A DNA stretch of 64,000 bases from an uncultured Pelagimonas sp. (GTDB taxonomy: Bacteria > Pseudomonadota > Alphaproteobacteria > Rhodobacterales > Rhodobacteraceae), in NCBI GenBank assembly GCA_947497905.1, contig CANMIH010000010.1:62001-126000 (forward strand), read 5' to 3'. Positions 9,601 to 18,167 of the stretch are shown here, piece after piece. A model generated the notes under the pieces. It was given only the letters and a program-made list of their open reading frames with translations, did not search any database and was not told the origin of the DNA. Both the position numbers and the translations under genes were made by a program. The stretch's first letter is position 1. Each line of letters opens with the position of its first letter.

Positions 9601-11895
9601 GGCGAGGGCAACGATCTGGCCTATGGCAGTCATGGCGATGATAGCCTGATCGGCGGTGATGGCAGCGACTCGCTCTATGGCGAATATGGCCGCGACTATG
9701 TCGAAGGGGGTGACGGAGACGACACTCTGGAAGGCAACGAAGGTCAGGATACGCTGATCGGCGGCGCGGGCAACGACTGGATGCGCGGATCCTACGATGC
9801 GGATTATCTGCGTGGCGGCACCGGAGATGATTATCTCTGGGGTGGTTTCGGTGACGACACCTTCCACATTGAAAATGATTTCGGCAATGACACGGTTGCC
9901 GGGGAAGATGTCGAAGAAACCCACGGCGACCTGCTGGATTTCAGCTCGGTTACGGACGACCTGCGGTTCGACCTGACCAACAGCTATGCCAAAGCCGGTA
10001 CTGTGACCGATGGCACCTATACGCTGCAATACAACGAAGTCGAACTGATCGAACTGGGATCGGGCAATGATACCCTGGTTCTGGCGGATAGCTCGGGCTC
10101 GGATCGGGTTCAGGGGTTTCGGGCGCCGACGGACAATGGCGATGGTACCTATACCGGCTACGACCGTTTGGATGTCTCTGACCTGAATGACGATCTCGGC
10201 GATCCGGTGGATACAGCGGATGTGACCGTTAGTGACACCAATGGTGACGGGACAGGGGATGCGATCCTGACCTTCCCCAATGGCGAAAACATCACGCTTG
10301 CGGGCGTGTCTGTTTCACAGGTGCAAAGCCCGGCCCAGCTTGTGGCGATTGGCATTCCCCCCGCCGCAACCGACTTTATCGTTTCTGGTACTGCGAATGA
10401 TGACCTGATCGATGGCAGCTATCTGGATGACCCCCATGGGGATCGTATCGACAATGCGGATGGCGTTGGCGGAACACAGGTCGACACCGTTCTTGCCGGT
10501 GCCGGAGATGACACGGTTTTGGCCGGAGCCGCCGCAGATTCGGTAGAAGGCGGCACGGGGGATGATGTTCTTGAGGGGCAGGCCGGTGCCGATACTCTGA
10601 TTGGTGGGGAGGGTGCCGATACTCTACGCGGTGGTGCGGATGCCGACAGTCTGCTGGGCGGCGCCGACGCGGATGTGATCGAGTTGGACGCAGGTCTGGC
10701 GGGCGACACCGTTGTGGGTGGCGAGACCACAACCAGCGGCACCGATACAGACCGCCTAGATACAAGCGCCATTTCAACAGATGTGGGAGTGACCTATTCC
10801 GGTGACGAGGCGGGATCCGTTGCCAGTGGCGGCGATACGGCGAGTTTTTCTGAGATCGAGGCGCTACAACTGGGCGCTGGCAACGACAGCGTGGATGCTG
10901 CGACCACAACCTCTGGCGTAACGGTCGATGCGGGCGCCGGCGATGACACGCTTTTGGGCGGTGCAGGGGATGATACTCTTCTCGGGGGCGATGATGACGA
11001 CAGCCTGATCGGTGGCGAGGGTGCGGATAGCCTCGTGGGCGGGGCAGGCAGCGACCGGTTTGATCTCGGATCTGGTGATACCGCTGAAGGCGAGGATGGC
11101 GACGACTTTTTCTCGATTGGCCCCGACGATCTGGACGGGACAACAATAACAGTCACTGGCGGCGAAAGTGGTGAAACAGCAGGGGACACTCTGCATATCA
11201 CCGGTCCGGCCACAATCGATATGATTGGTGCTGAAAGCGGCACAGTCACCTGGATGGATGGGACCAAACTCAACTTCTCAGAGATTGAACAGGTTCACTA
11301 TACGCCCTGTTTCACGCCGGGCACCTTGATCAAAACGCTTGATGGGGAACGTGACGCCGCTGACATCCTGCCTGATGACATCGTGCTGACGCGCGACAAT
11401 GGCTATCAGGCGGTGCGCTGGGCGGGGCGAAAAACCCTGTCACACGCAGAACTGACCGCCACACCGGCCTTGCGCCCGGTGAAGATTGCCAAAGGGGCTT
11501 TGGGCCAGGGCGTTCCGGAGCGGGATATGGTGGTGTCTCCTCAGCACCGGGTTGTGATGTCCGGTTACGCCATCGAGCTTTTGTTTGGTGAAGACGAAGT
11601 TCTGGTGCCCGCAACCCATCTTGTTGGACGGCCTGGCATCACGCGGATCTGTCCGGATGAGGGGGTGACCTACGTCCACTTCATGTTTGATCACCACGAG
11701 CTGGTCATGTCGGATGGAGCCTGGACCGAGAGCTTTCAGCCAGGTGACCTATCACTCGCAGGACTGGATCAGGAACAGCGCGATGAATTGCTGACACTGT
11801 TCCCGGAATTGGCGCAAGAAGGTGGCCGCAAAGCCTATGGCGCGGCGCGAATGTCGTTGAAATCGTATCAAGCGCGGCTGTTGGCAGACGCTTGA
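6634..11895 (+). CDS. Large RTX calcium-binding repeat protein with C-terminal Hint domain
   Basis: The 1753-residue acidic protein is built mostly of GGxGxDxLxGGxGDDxL nonapeptide repeats, which fold as calcium-binding beta-rolls after export by a type I secretion system. There is no N-terminal signal peptide, as expected. A non-RTX domain of about 200 residues interrupts the repeats at nt 7375-7975. Four tandem modules follow at about 8140-8950, and a module of about 150 residues occurs twice (about 9040-9570 and 10075-10560). The C-terminus, from Cys1559 (PCFTPGTLIKT) on, is a Hedgehog/intein (Hint_2) domain, a family that cleaves itself at this cysteine. The ATG at 6634 follows GGTGG; an upstream in-frame TTG at 6589 is less likely. 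No secretion genes lie nearby, so the exporter is encoded elsewhere. The function is probably extracellular or surface associated. Confidence 0.9.
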   Translation: MATYFVTASNWNSVSFWSGIDQSAAGHVLDFSGLDANYTVDVDTTSGVITIAQGTTTYSISDSTTSSAGHDATLGGSTQLGFFSSQLGGSGADTLKGSSGDDALDGGAGDDMLVGHSGDDTITLGGGQDSASGGDGVDVVVGVDGDDLVNLGGGDESLSATGGNNSIIAGEGDDTISSDIGADMIDTGLGADSVLAGGGADTIDAGTGADFVDAGAGSDAVKGGSGRDTLLGGEGNDTIYGDDGDVGMDAGMLSAFDFAAPSSMGDTGNGAIGRFAVYDNIGTTDGGVTLQARLTIVDAEDPNIAIEFNDNSVFLNRDGESEAETAVTLKFEFFDQATGEPVRITGGFTFKDIDTRSESVSANSADVTGITLSSSPATHLTATDTGERLMAASDNTSSGNTDEDHWAQFSYDDQQELVFVVTSRGGGTNYSFEAGGFSGATTSIVTTPESQDDSIDGGTGDDLLFGVRGDDTLLGGDGRDTMNGGVGDDSIDGGADEDVITFEDGFGQDTVTGGEAVSSGADLDQIDFSGVSDNGVSVTMTGDEAGTATSAGDTVSFTDIETMSLSDNADTFAGSHGDDTVEGNAGDDSMSGGAGNDSLSGGADADTFTVTDGFGNDTVAGGETGTDDDHLDMSGITSSGVSVAMSGTEGGMATSGAHSVDFDEMERLTLTDQDDSFAGSAGNTTVAGLGGDDHFTLSDGFGQDSISGGETGETQGDHLDLSAVTEDVTVDLTAGDAASPESGTITSGANSVTFTEIENLTLGAGDDAVTGSSGDDSLSSGAGEDTLDGGAGDDHFDLGANDGARDVVVLRNGSNNDRITNFEAPTPNGDGTFEGNDQLDVSTLLAPSGDPVTTVDVNVADDGDGNALLLFHGGVTVTLVGITPADADNIYYLNAIGIPLPLNYIVEGDDGDNLIDETYLADPQGDRIDNNDHSDGSNDDVIEAGGGDDTVRAGLGNDSIEGQEGDDSIEGGVGNDTIHAGLDNDTVVGGEGNDLAYGSHGDDSLIGGDGSDSLYGEYGRDYVEGGDGDDTLEGNEGQDTLIGGAGNDWMRGSYDADYLRGGTGDDYLWGGFGDDTFHIENDFGNDTVAGEDVEETHGDLLDFSSVTDDLRFDLTNSYAKAGTVTDGTYTLQYNEVELIELGSGNDTLVLADSSGSDRVQGFRAPTDNGDGTYTGYDRLDVSDLNDDLGDPVDTADVTVSDTNGDGTGDAILTFPNGENITLAGVSVSQVQSPAQLVAIGIPPAATDFIVSGTANDDLIDGSYLDDPHGDRIDNADGVGGTQVDTVLAGAGDDTVLAGAAADSVEGGTGDDVLEGQAGADTLIGGEGADTLRGGADADSLLGGADADVIELDAGLAGDTVVGGETTTSGTDTDRLDTSAISTDVGVTYSGDEAGSVASGGDTASFSEIEALQLGAGNDSVDAATTTSGVTVDAGAGDDTLLGGAGDDTLLGGDDDDSLIGGEGADSLVGGAGSDRFDLGSGDTAEGEDGDDFFSIGPDDLDGTTITVTGGESGETAGDTLHITGPATIDMIGAESGTVTWMDGTKLNFSEIEQVHYTPCFTPGTLIKTLDGERDAADILPDDIVLTRDNGYQAVRWAGRKTLSHAELTATPALRPVKIAKGALGQGVPERDMVVSPQHRVVMSGYAIELLFGEDEVLVPATHLVGRPGITRICPDEGVTYVHFMFDHHELVMSDGAWTESFQPGDLSLAGLDQEQRDELLTLFPELAQEGGRKAYGAARMSLKSYQARLLADA

Positions 11896-11919
11896 TATGT
11901 CACCCCATGTCCGCTGATT

Positions 11920-13161
11920 TCACCCTGTTAGGCTTGCCAGTAACTCCGGTGAAGGCGTGCCGGTGACTGTGAAACCCGCAACTGCCTGATAGGCGCGAAT
12001 GGCCGCTTCGGTTTTTCGACCAACCACACCGTCCGGCGTGCCTGCGTCAAATCCGCTGCGGGTCAGAGCGCGTTGAAGGGTTTTTCGATCTTCTAGGGTT
12101 AGCCCATTTTTGTCGCGGCCAAATTTGCCTTTGATCGGGCCACCGCCAGACAGGCGGTGCGCCAGATAGCCCACGCCCAGCCCGTAATTCTCAGATGGGT
12201 TATACCGCAGGATCATATTGAAATTGTGGTAGACTAGGAAGGCCGGTTTGCCGACACCCATCGGGGCCAGAATTGCAGCTGAACTTGACGACGGCAGGCT
12301 GCTAGCCGCTGCTGCGCGTACGCCCAGTGCGCGCCATGCATCGGTGCTACGGCGGGTTTTCCGCCCGATTGGTGCATCAAAACCTGCGGGCAGAGTCACT
12401 TCCAGCCCCCAGGGTTGTCCTTTGCGCCAACCCGCCTTTGACAAGAACCGGGCGGTGGTGGCAAAGGCATCAATCGGATCATTTGACCAGATATCACGCT
12501 TCCCATCGCCATCGAAATCGACCGCATGGGTTTGATAGGCATCGGGGATCAACTGGGTATGACCCATCGCACCTGCCCAGCTTCCAACCAATTGGCTTGG
12601 TCGGGCATCGCCGGACTGGACGATCCGAAGGGCATTCATCAGGTTCGATTCAAAAAAGGCCCGACGGCGACCTTCCCACGCGAGGGTTGAGGTGGCCGAG
12701 ACAACGGGAATGCTGCCACGTTTGGTGCCAAAGTAGCTCTCCAGCCCCCAGATCGCGGCCATCACTTCGGGCTGAACACCGTATTTGGCCTCAACCTGCG
12801 CAAGGGATTTGCGCTCAGAGGCATAGGCCTCTGTTCCGATTGCGATTTTTTCTTCTGGCGCGACAATCGCAAGGTAGTCTTCAAGGGTGCGTTTGAACTC
12901 GGTCTGGTTCTGATCGCGGTCAATCACTCCGGGCAAAAAGCCCTGGCCGCGAAACGCCGCGCGCAATGTCGTGTCGGTGATGCCGCGCGCACGGGCGCGA
13001 TTTTTGAACTCAGCGACCCAAGCGTCATAGCTCGCATTGGACTGCGGCAGAAAAGCCGGGTCAAGGCTTGAACGTGTGGCAATCTGTGTGAGACCGCCCT
13101 TACTGCATCCCGCCAATACTGATGCTAAACCGAGAGAAAATGCCCGCCGTGACAGAACCAT
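11920..13161 (-). CDS. Lytic murein transglycosylase, MltB/SLT_2 type with peptidoglycan-binding domain
   Basis: The 413-residue protein has an SRRAF twin-arginine-like start and a lipobox (LAGC, Cys19), suggesting an exported lipoprotein. The SLT_2 catalytic domain covers about residues 45-345, with the catalytic glutamate in IWGLESYFGT (E141) and the family segment GAMGHTQLIPDAY. The last 60 residues form a peptidoglycan-binding domain (LQRALTRSGFDAGTPDGVVG). The enzyme cleaves the glycan strands of murein and forms 1,6-anhydro ends. The start at 13161 is chosen because AGGAG lies 7 nt before it; an upstream ATG at 13179 lacks such a site and falls in a palindrome. The gene stands alone, tail to tail with the RTX gene. 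Confidence 0.9.
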   Translation of the reverse strand: MVLSRRAFSLGLASVLAGCSKGGLTQIATRSSLDPAFLPQSNASYDAWVAEFKNRARARGITDTTLRAAFRGQGFLPGVIDRDQNQTEFKRTLEDYLAIVAPEEKIAIGTEAYASERKSLAQVEAKYGVQPEVMAAIWGLESYFGTKRGSIPVVSATSTLAWEGRRRAFFESNLMNALRIVQSGDARPSQLVGSWAGAMGHTQLIPDAYQTHAVDFDGDGKRDIWSNDPIDAFATTARFLSKAGWRKGQPWGLEVTLPAGFDAPIGRKTRRSTDAWRALGVRAAAASSLPSSSSAAILAPMGVGKPAFLVYHNFNMILRYNPSENYGLGVGYLAHRLSGGGPIKGKFGRDKNGLTLEDRKTLQRALTRSGFDAGTPDGVVGRKTEAAIRAYQAVAGFTVTGTPSPELLASLTG

Positions 13162-13170
13162 TGCAATCTC

Positions 13171-13192
13171 CTGAACCAATGAATTGGTTCAG
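13171..13192. promoter_or_regulatory. Perfect 10-bp inverted repeat just upstream of the MltB-type gene
   Basis: CTGAACCAAT and its exact complement are separated by 2 bp, 10 bp upstream of the start codon at 13161. On the minus strand the repeat ends in CAG, which runs into the AGGAG ribosome binding site. It could be an operator of TetR type in DNA or a hairpin in the mRNA that limits ribosome access. Nothing in the window identifies the regulator. Confidence 0.5.
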
Positions 13193-13262
13193 AGTGTAAC
13201 ATGCGGAAGGAGAGGCGCGAAGCTGACATTCACACCTATCGGCGGGCCTTGGCCGATCTGGC

Positions 13263-13529
13263 TTAAACCGTACCGCTGGCCGCAATGCGGGTGATTTCCG
13301 CGACCATGGCCTTATGAGGCTCGGGCGCGGGTTGTTGGCCGGAAATCCATTGATAGAGATCCTGATCGTTCTCATCGAGCAGCGCTTCATAGGCGTCCAG
13401 CTCGGCATCAGACAAATCTGCCAGCCTTGCGGCGGTATAGCGCATCAACAAAATGTCCATTTCCTTGGTGCCCCGACGCATCGAACGCATGTTCAGCCGG
13501 CGAAGTCGTGTGTCGCGAGTTTCGGACAT
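13263..13529 (-). CDS. sdhE: FAD assembly factor SdhE (succinate dehydrogenase assembly)
   Basis: The 88-residue protein has the RGTKEMD segment (RGxxE motif, residues 19-23) and the size of SdhE (YgfY/DUF339) proteins, which help attach FAD covalently to the flavoprotein subunit of succinate dehydrogenase in the cytoplasm. The following acidic segment, ELDAYEALLDENDQDLYQWI, is also typical. Its start codon overlaps the stop of the upstream XRE regulator by one base (TAATG), so the two are translationally coupled. The succinate dehydrogenase genes are not in the window. Confidence 0.92.
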   Translation of the reverse strand: MSETRDTRLRRLNMRSMRRGTKEMDILLMRYTAARLADLSDAELDAYEALLDENDQDLYQWISGQQPAPEPHKAMVAEITRIAASGTV

Positions 13530-13921
13530 TAAATTTGTTCCTTGAGCAGCACGCGAAGACGTTTCTCGAGCCGTGCCAGACGGTCGGCGCGTTCTTTGAA
13601 CTGAACCTGCAGGCTGCGGATCTCGGAGAGGACGGCATGTACGTCGGGGGACAGAGGGGCTTCTTCGGCAGGATCAGTCAATCCCTCGCCTTCGCCTGTG
13701 ATGAGCCAAACCATTGAAACATTTAGCAAACCTGCAAGCATGGAGAGGCGGTTGGCGCGGGGTTCAGACAGATCGTTTTCCCAGCTCTGTAGGCTTTTGA
13801 CCTTAACGCCAAGGCGTTTGGCCAATACGGCTTGGGTCATTCCTGCGGCTTCGCGTGCACCGGCAAGGCGATCTCCGAAGGTGGCTGCTTCGGGGCCATA
13901 AAAGTCATCGGTGTCACTCAT
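13529..13921 (-). CDS. XRE-family helix-turn-helix regulator
   Basis: The 130-residue protein has an HTH_3 domain at residues about 15-72 (RLAGAREAAGMTQAVLAKRLGVKVKSLQSWEND). A C-terminal helix with heptad character (residues about 95-130, EIRSLQVQFKERADRLARLE) is probably a dimerising coiled coil. GGAG lies 7 nt before the ATG. It precedes sdhE with a one-base overlap and is divergent from aspC across an 85-bp gap. It might regulate itself or aspC; no operator was identified. Confidence 0.87.
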   Translation of the reverse strand: MSDTDDFYGPEAATFGDRLAGAREAAGMTQAVLAKRLGVKVKSLQSWENDLSEPRANRLSMLAGLLNVSMVWLITGEGEGLTDPAEEAPLSPDVHAVLSEIRSLQVQFKERADRLARLEKRLRVLLKEQI

Positions 13922-13985
13922 TGGAAATCTCCATTGCGGTCTGCTTGATTGGTCGCTGGCGGCAAACTATGACAGGTGTCGCTGA

Positions 13986-15209
<1,224 letters not shown>

Positions 15210-15212
15210 GGC

Positions 15213-15617
15213 ATGAGCGATCTGCCAGAATATTACTATCGCATCCGTGACAACGGCGCGGCGGTGTTTCGTGTGGATACGGAAAACCGCCAACGCCGCA
15301 TCGAGATGGACCAAATTGCGGTCGTCAATCTCAACCGCATGGAAATCAAACCTCAGGGTGGTCAGGAGTTAAGCGAAGCCGATCTCGCGGAGATCCGGGG
15401 CTGGATGGCGCGGCGTAAGGCTCTTCTGGCCATGCGGGATATCGATGATATCCATCGTGCCGTTGATTATCTCAACACCACAACCCAATGGGCGCAGTCG
15501 AAGGCAAGCCCGGATCAGCTGGAAGAGGTCACCGATGATCTGCTTTTGGCGATGCACGACCTGCGCACGGTTCTCGTGCGCAAGAAGGCAGATCGCATCA
15601 TGAAAGATAAATCGTAA
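15213..15617 (+). CDS. Conserved hypothetical protein downstream of aspC
   Basis: The 134-residue soluble protein has no signal peptide, membrane segment or recognised domain. It starts SDLPEYYYRIRDNGAAVFRVD and is mostly helical and charged after residue 50. It follows aspC by 3 bp and so is probably in the same transcript. Codon use resembles its neighbours and the ORF is intact, so it is very likely a real gene. The function is unknown. Confidence 0.8.
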   Translation: MSDLPEYYYRIRDNGAAVFRVDTENRQRRIEMDQIAVVNLNRMEIKPQGGQELSEADLAEIRGWMARRKALLAMRDIDDIHRAVDYLNTTTQWAQSKASPDQLEEVTDDLLLAMHDLRTVLVRKKADRIMKDKS

Positions 15618-15632
15618 AAGGCGGGACTTGCC

Positions 15633-16235
15633 CTACTTTTTGCCACCAGATTTTGGCTCGGTCCCGGCTTTGAGCCGGGCGAGATTTTCGCGGTGCCGCC
15701 AATAGATAAGCGCTGTGATCAAAGTACCCATGAGTATCAGGTCAGGCCGGCCCATTACAAACATCCAGATGATGGTCGACATGGCCGCCACTAGGGCGCC
15801 AACTGACGAGATTTTGGTAAGCAGAAACGCAAAAAGCCAGGTGGCGCAGCAAAGAAGGCCAACTGGCCAGCTTATGGCGAGCACAATGCCTAGATAGGTC
15901 GCGACCCCCTTGCCTCCTTTGAACTTGAGCCAGATCGGGTAGCAGTGGCCGATAAAGGCGGCAACGCCTGCGACCTGCGCGGCGGGAACATTGGCCACGG
16001 ACAGCGCGATCAGCACCGCGAGGGCCCCCTTACCACCATCCAATACAAGTGTGCCAAAGGCCGCGGCTTTGTTGCCGGTGCGCAGAACATTGGTTGCGCC
16101 AATATTGCCCGACCCGATCTTGCGCACATCCCCAAGCCCCATGAGTCGGGTGATCAGAACGCCAAAGGGCACCGAGCCAAGACCATAGCCAAGAATGGCC
16201 CAAAGCGCGAATTGCGCCAATGTCAGATCAAACAT
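15633..16235 (-). CDS. plsY: Glycerol-3-phosphate acyltransferase PlsY
   Basis: The 200-residue inner-membrane protein has about five transmembrane segments and the three PlsY motifs: GSVPFG near the N-terminus, GSGNIGATNVLR at about 41-52, and KGGKGVATYLG at about 105-115. It transfers an acyl group from acyl-phosphate to glycerol-3-phosphate, the first step of phospholipid synthesis, working with PlsX. AGGAG lies 9 nt before the ATG. It lies 23 bp downstream of the dihydroorotase-like gene and is probably part of the pyrB transcript. Confidence 0.95.
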   Translation of the reverse strand: MFDLTLAQFALWAILGYGLGSVPFGVLITRLMGLGDVRKIGSGNIGATNVLRTGNKAAAFGTLVLDGGKGALAVLIALSVANVPAAQVAGVAAFIGHCYPIWLKFKGGKGVATYLGIVLAISWPVGLLCCATWLFAFLLTKISSVGALVAAMSTIIWMFVMGRPDLILMGTLITALIYWRHRENLARLKAGTEPKSGGKK

Positions 16236-16258
16236 GTTCTGTCTCTCCTATTGGGGCC

Positions 16259-17542
16259 TTAGGCCTGATAGACCCGTGTGCCACCAACCCAGGTTCCAAG
16301 CACCTTGCCCTGAAGTCGTGCGCCATCAAAGGGGGTGTTTTTCGATTTCGACTGAAGTTTGAAACGATCCAGAATGATGGGTTTGTCAGCATCAAACAGC
16401 ACCAGATCCGCAGGGGCGCCTTCGGACAGGCGACCGCAGTCAAGTCCAAGCCGCTTGGCCGGGTTCAACGATAGCGCGCGGAACAGCGTGGTGAGATCCA
16501 GTTCACCGGAATGGTAAAGGCGGAGAAGAACCGGCAGCATGGTCTCCAGACCCACAGCCCCCGAAGCCGCCTCTTCAAAGGGCAGGCGCTTGCTCTCTTC
16601 ATCTTGTGGGGTGTGGTAGCTGCCGATCATATCAATCAAACCGTCGCGGATCGCGGCGACAATCGCGTTTCGGTCGTCTTCTGACCGCAACGGAGGGGTG
16701 ACTTTGAAGAAGGTCCGATAGTCTGCCACGTCCATCTCGTTCAAGGTTAGATGGTGCATCGTGGTGCCAGCGGTCACATCAAACCCATTGGCCTTTGCGC
16801 GTTCCAGAGCAGGCAGAGCACGGGCCGTGGTGATGATATCGGCGTGGTAGCGGACACCGGTCATCTCAACCAAAGCGATGTCGCGGTCCAGCCCCATGCG
16901 TTCCGCCATGGGTGACACTGCGGGCAAGCCGCGCAAGGAGGCAAACTTGCCACTCGTGGCCGCCGCGCCTTTTGACAGGGCAGGGTCCTGCGGGTGTCCG
17001 ATGACGAGCGCATCGAGGGATTTCGCATAGACCATTGCACGGTTCATGACCTTGGAATCGGCCACAACATGCGTGCAATCGGTAAAAGCCACGGCCCCCG
17101 CATCCATCAGAAAGCCAATCTCGGTCATTTCGCGGCCTTCACGGCCTTTGGTCAGCGCAGCCATCGGCAGGACATTGACCGGCGCGGCTTCGTTGGCGCG
17201 GCGGCGGATAAACTCAAGGCTTTCGGGCGTGTCGATGCAGGGATTGGTGTCGGGACGGGTGACGATGGTGGTCACGCCCCCGGCCGCAGCGGCCTGACCT
17301 GCGGTTCCATAGCTTTCTTTGTGACGTTCGCCCGGTTCACCGATTTTCACGCCGATATCAACGATGCCGGGCGCAAGGTGTTTCCCCCCGGCGTCAATCA
17401 TCTCATCGGCGGAAACCCCCGCCGGGTGTGTGTCTTCGAAAATCTGCGCAATACGGCCAGCCTCGATCAAAACCGAGCCTTCCCGCAGGGCATTGGCTTC
17501 TGTGTCGATCAGGCGGGCATTCTGGATCAGGGTTTTGGTCAT
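16259..17542 (-). CDS. pyrC: Dihydroorotase family protein, zinc-site residues missing (PyrX-like)
   Basis: The 427-residue protein is clearly a class I dihydroorotase homologue (APGIVDI, GVTTIVTRPDTNP, the HHLTLNE segment, and the C-terminal NPAKRLGL). However, the metal-binding HxH after PGIVD is GVK (G at about 64, K at about 66). The catalytic aspartate of the family's DHAPH block is a tyrosine (SYHTPQ, about residue 310). With these residues gone it is unlikely to close or open dihydroorotate. Known inactive homologues (PyrX / pyrC-prime in Pseudomonas) form a structural complex with aspartate carbamoyltransferase, and pyrB is two genes upstream here. A catalytic dihydroorotase would have to be elsewhere in the genome. 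Confidence 0.85.
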   Translation of the reverse strand: MTKTLIQNARLIDTEANALREGSVLIEAGRIAQIFEDTHPAGVSADEMIDAGGKHLAPGIVDIGVKIGEPGERHKESYGTAGQAAAAGGVTTIVTRPDTNPCIDTPESLEFIRRRANEAAPVNVLPMAALTKGREGREMTEIGFLMDAGAVAFTDCTHVVADSKVMNRAMVYAKSLDALVIGHPQDPALSKGAAATSGKFASLRGLPAVSPMAERMGLDRDIALVEMTGVRYHADIITTARALPALERAKANGFDVTAGTTMHHLTLNEMDVADYRTFFKVTPPLRSEDDRNAIVAAIRDGLIDMIGSYHTPQDEESKRLPFEEAASGAVGLETMLPVLLRLYHSGELDLTTLFRALSLNPAKRLGLDCGRLSEGAPADLVLFDADKPIILDRFKLQSKSKNTPFDGARLQGKVLGTWVGGTRVYQA

Positions 17543-17605
17543 GAGATTATCCTGAAAAGCGGGTCATCGCGCCCCGCGCTGAGCAAAGAAGAGAGAGGCA
17601 AGGCG

Positions 17606-18148
17606 TCATCGCAGCACCATAAGCAGAACAAGCGCGCCGAAAAGCACAATGCCCAACAGAGCCAGCAAAAGCGCGGTACGATTGCTGGGCGCATTGGGGT
17701 CGGGACGGCCCTGCGGCAAGATCCCTGCGCTGCTTGCGCTCGAAAGTTTGCCTCTGGCGCGCGCTGGTTTTTCTTCGGTGAAGGAGCCAATAAAGCGCAG
17801 CTGTGATGCAATGGTCAGCGTTTGGCTTTTGCCTTCAAAGGCTTGCGAGGGGAGCAAGATCACCGTGCCGGTCAGAGCGTCCAGCGAAGGCTTGGCCGCT
17901 TTGAAATCAGGGCCTTTGGCCCCATGGGCATCCGCCATGTATTTTGACAATGGCATGCGCTCAAGATCACGGATGTCGACAACGTCCACAAATCCCGGGC
18001 GTAAATGCGTGGCGCCCAGTGCGTATTTCAAAGGCCATTCGCCGGTGCCCGCCTGTGTGACAAAGCGGTCGACCGCCTCGTGAGGCAGGTCGAGGTGAAA
18101 CAGCCGGACTGTGTGGGTCTCGGAACCGTTGATGTCGATCTGGGTCAT
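17606..18148 (-). CDS. Conserved membrane-anchored hypothetical protein between pyrB and pyrC
   Basis: The 180-residue protein starts MTQIDINGSETHTVRLFHLDL and has a soluble domain of about 150 residues. It ends with a single hydrophobic helix (ALLLALLGIVLFGALVLLMV) at the extreme C-terminus, so it is probably tail-anchored in the inner membrane. The start at 18148 lies 19 bp after the pyrB stop; a longer frame reading back to 18316 lies wholly inside pyrB and is rejected. It lies between pyrB and the dihydroorotase-like gene. No domain is recognised and its job is unknown. Confidence 0.77.
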   Translation of the reverse strand: MTQIDINGSETHTVRLFHLDLPHEAVDRFVTQAGTGEWPLKYALGATHLRPGFVDVVDIRDLERMPLSKYMADAHGAKGPDFKAAKPSLDALTGTVILLPSQAFEGKSQTLTIASQLRFIGSFTEEKPARARGKLSSASSAGILPQGRPDPNAPSNRTALLLALLGIVLFGALVLLMVLR

Positions 18149-18167
18149 ATCTGGTGTCCCGATCCGC

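Noticed and set aside
10376-11146. Antisense open frames of 250 codons and less inside the RTX gene
   Set aside because: The repeat-rich, acidic RTX coding sequence produces long His/Pro/Arg- or Ser/Pro-rich frames on the other strand; these are composition effects.
12642-12651. GGTTCGATTC resembling a tRNA T-loop
   Set aside because: It lies inside the transglycosylase coding sequence and no acceptor, D or anticodon arms fit around it.
17649-18083. Plus-strand open frame opposite the pyrB-linked membrane protein
   Set aside because: Antisense of a gene that has better start, context and membrane-anchor features.
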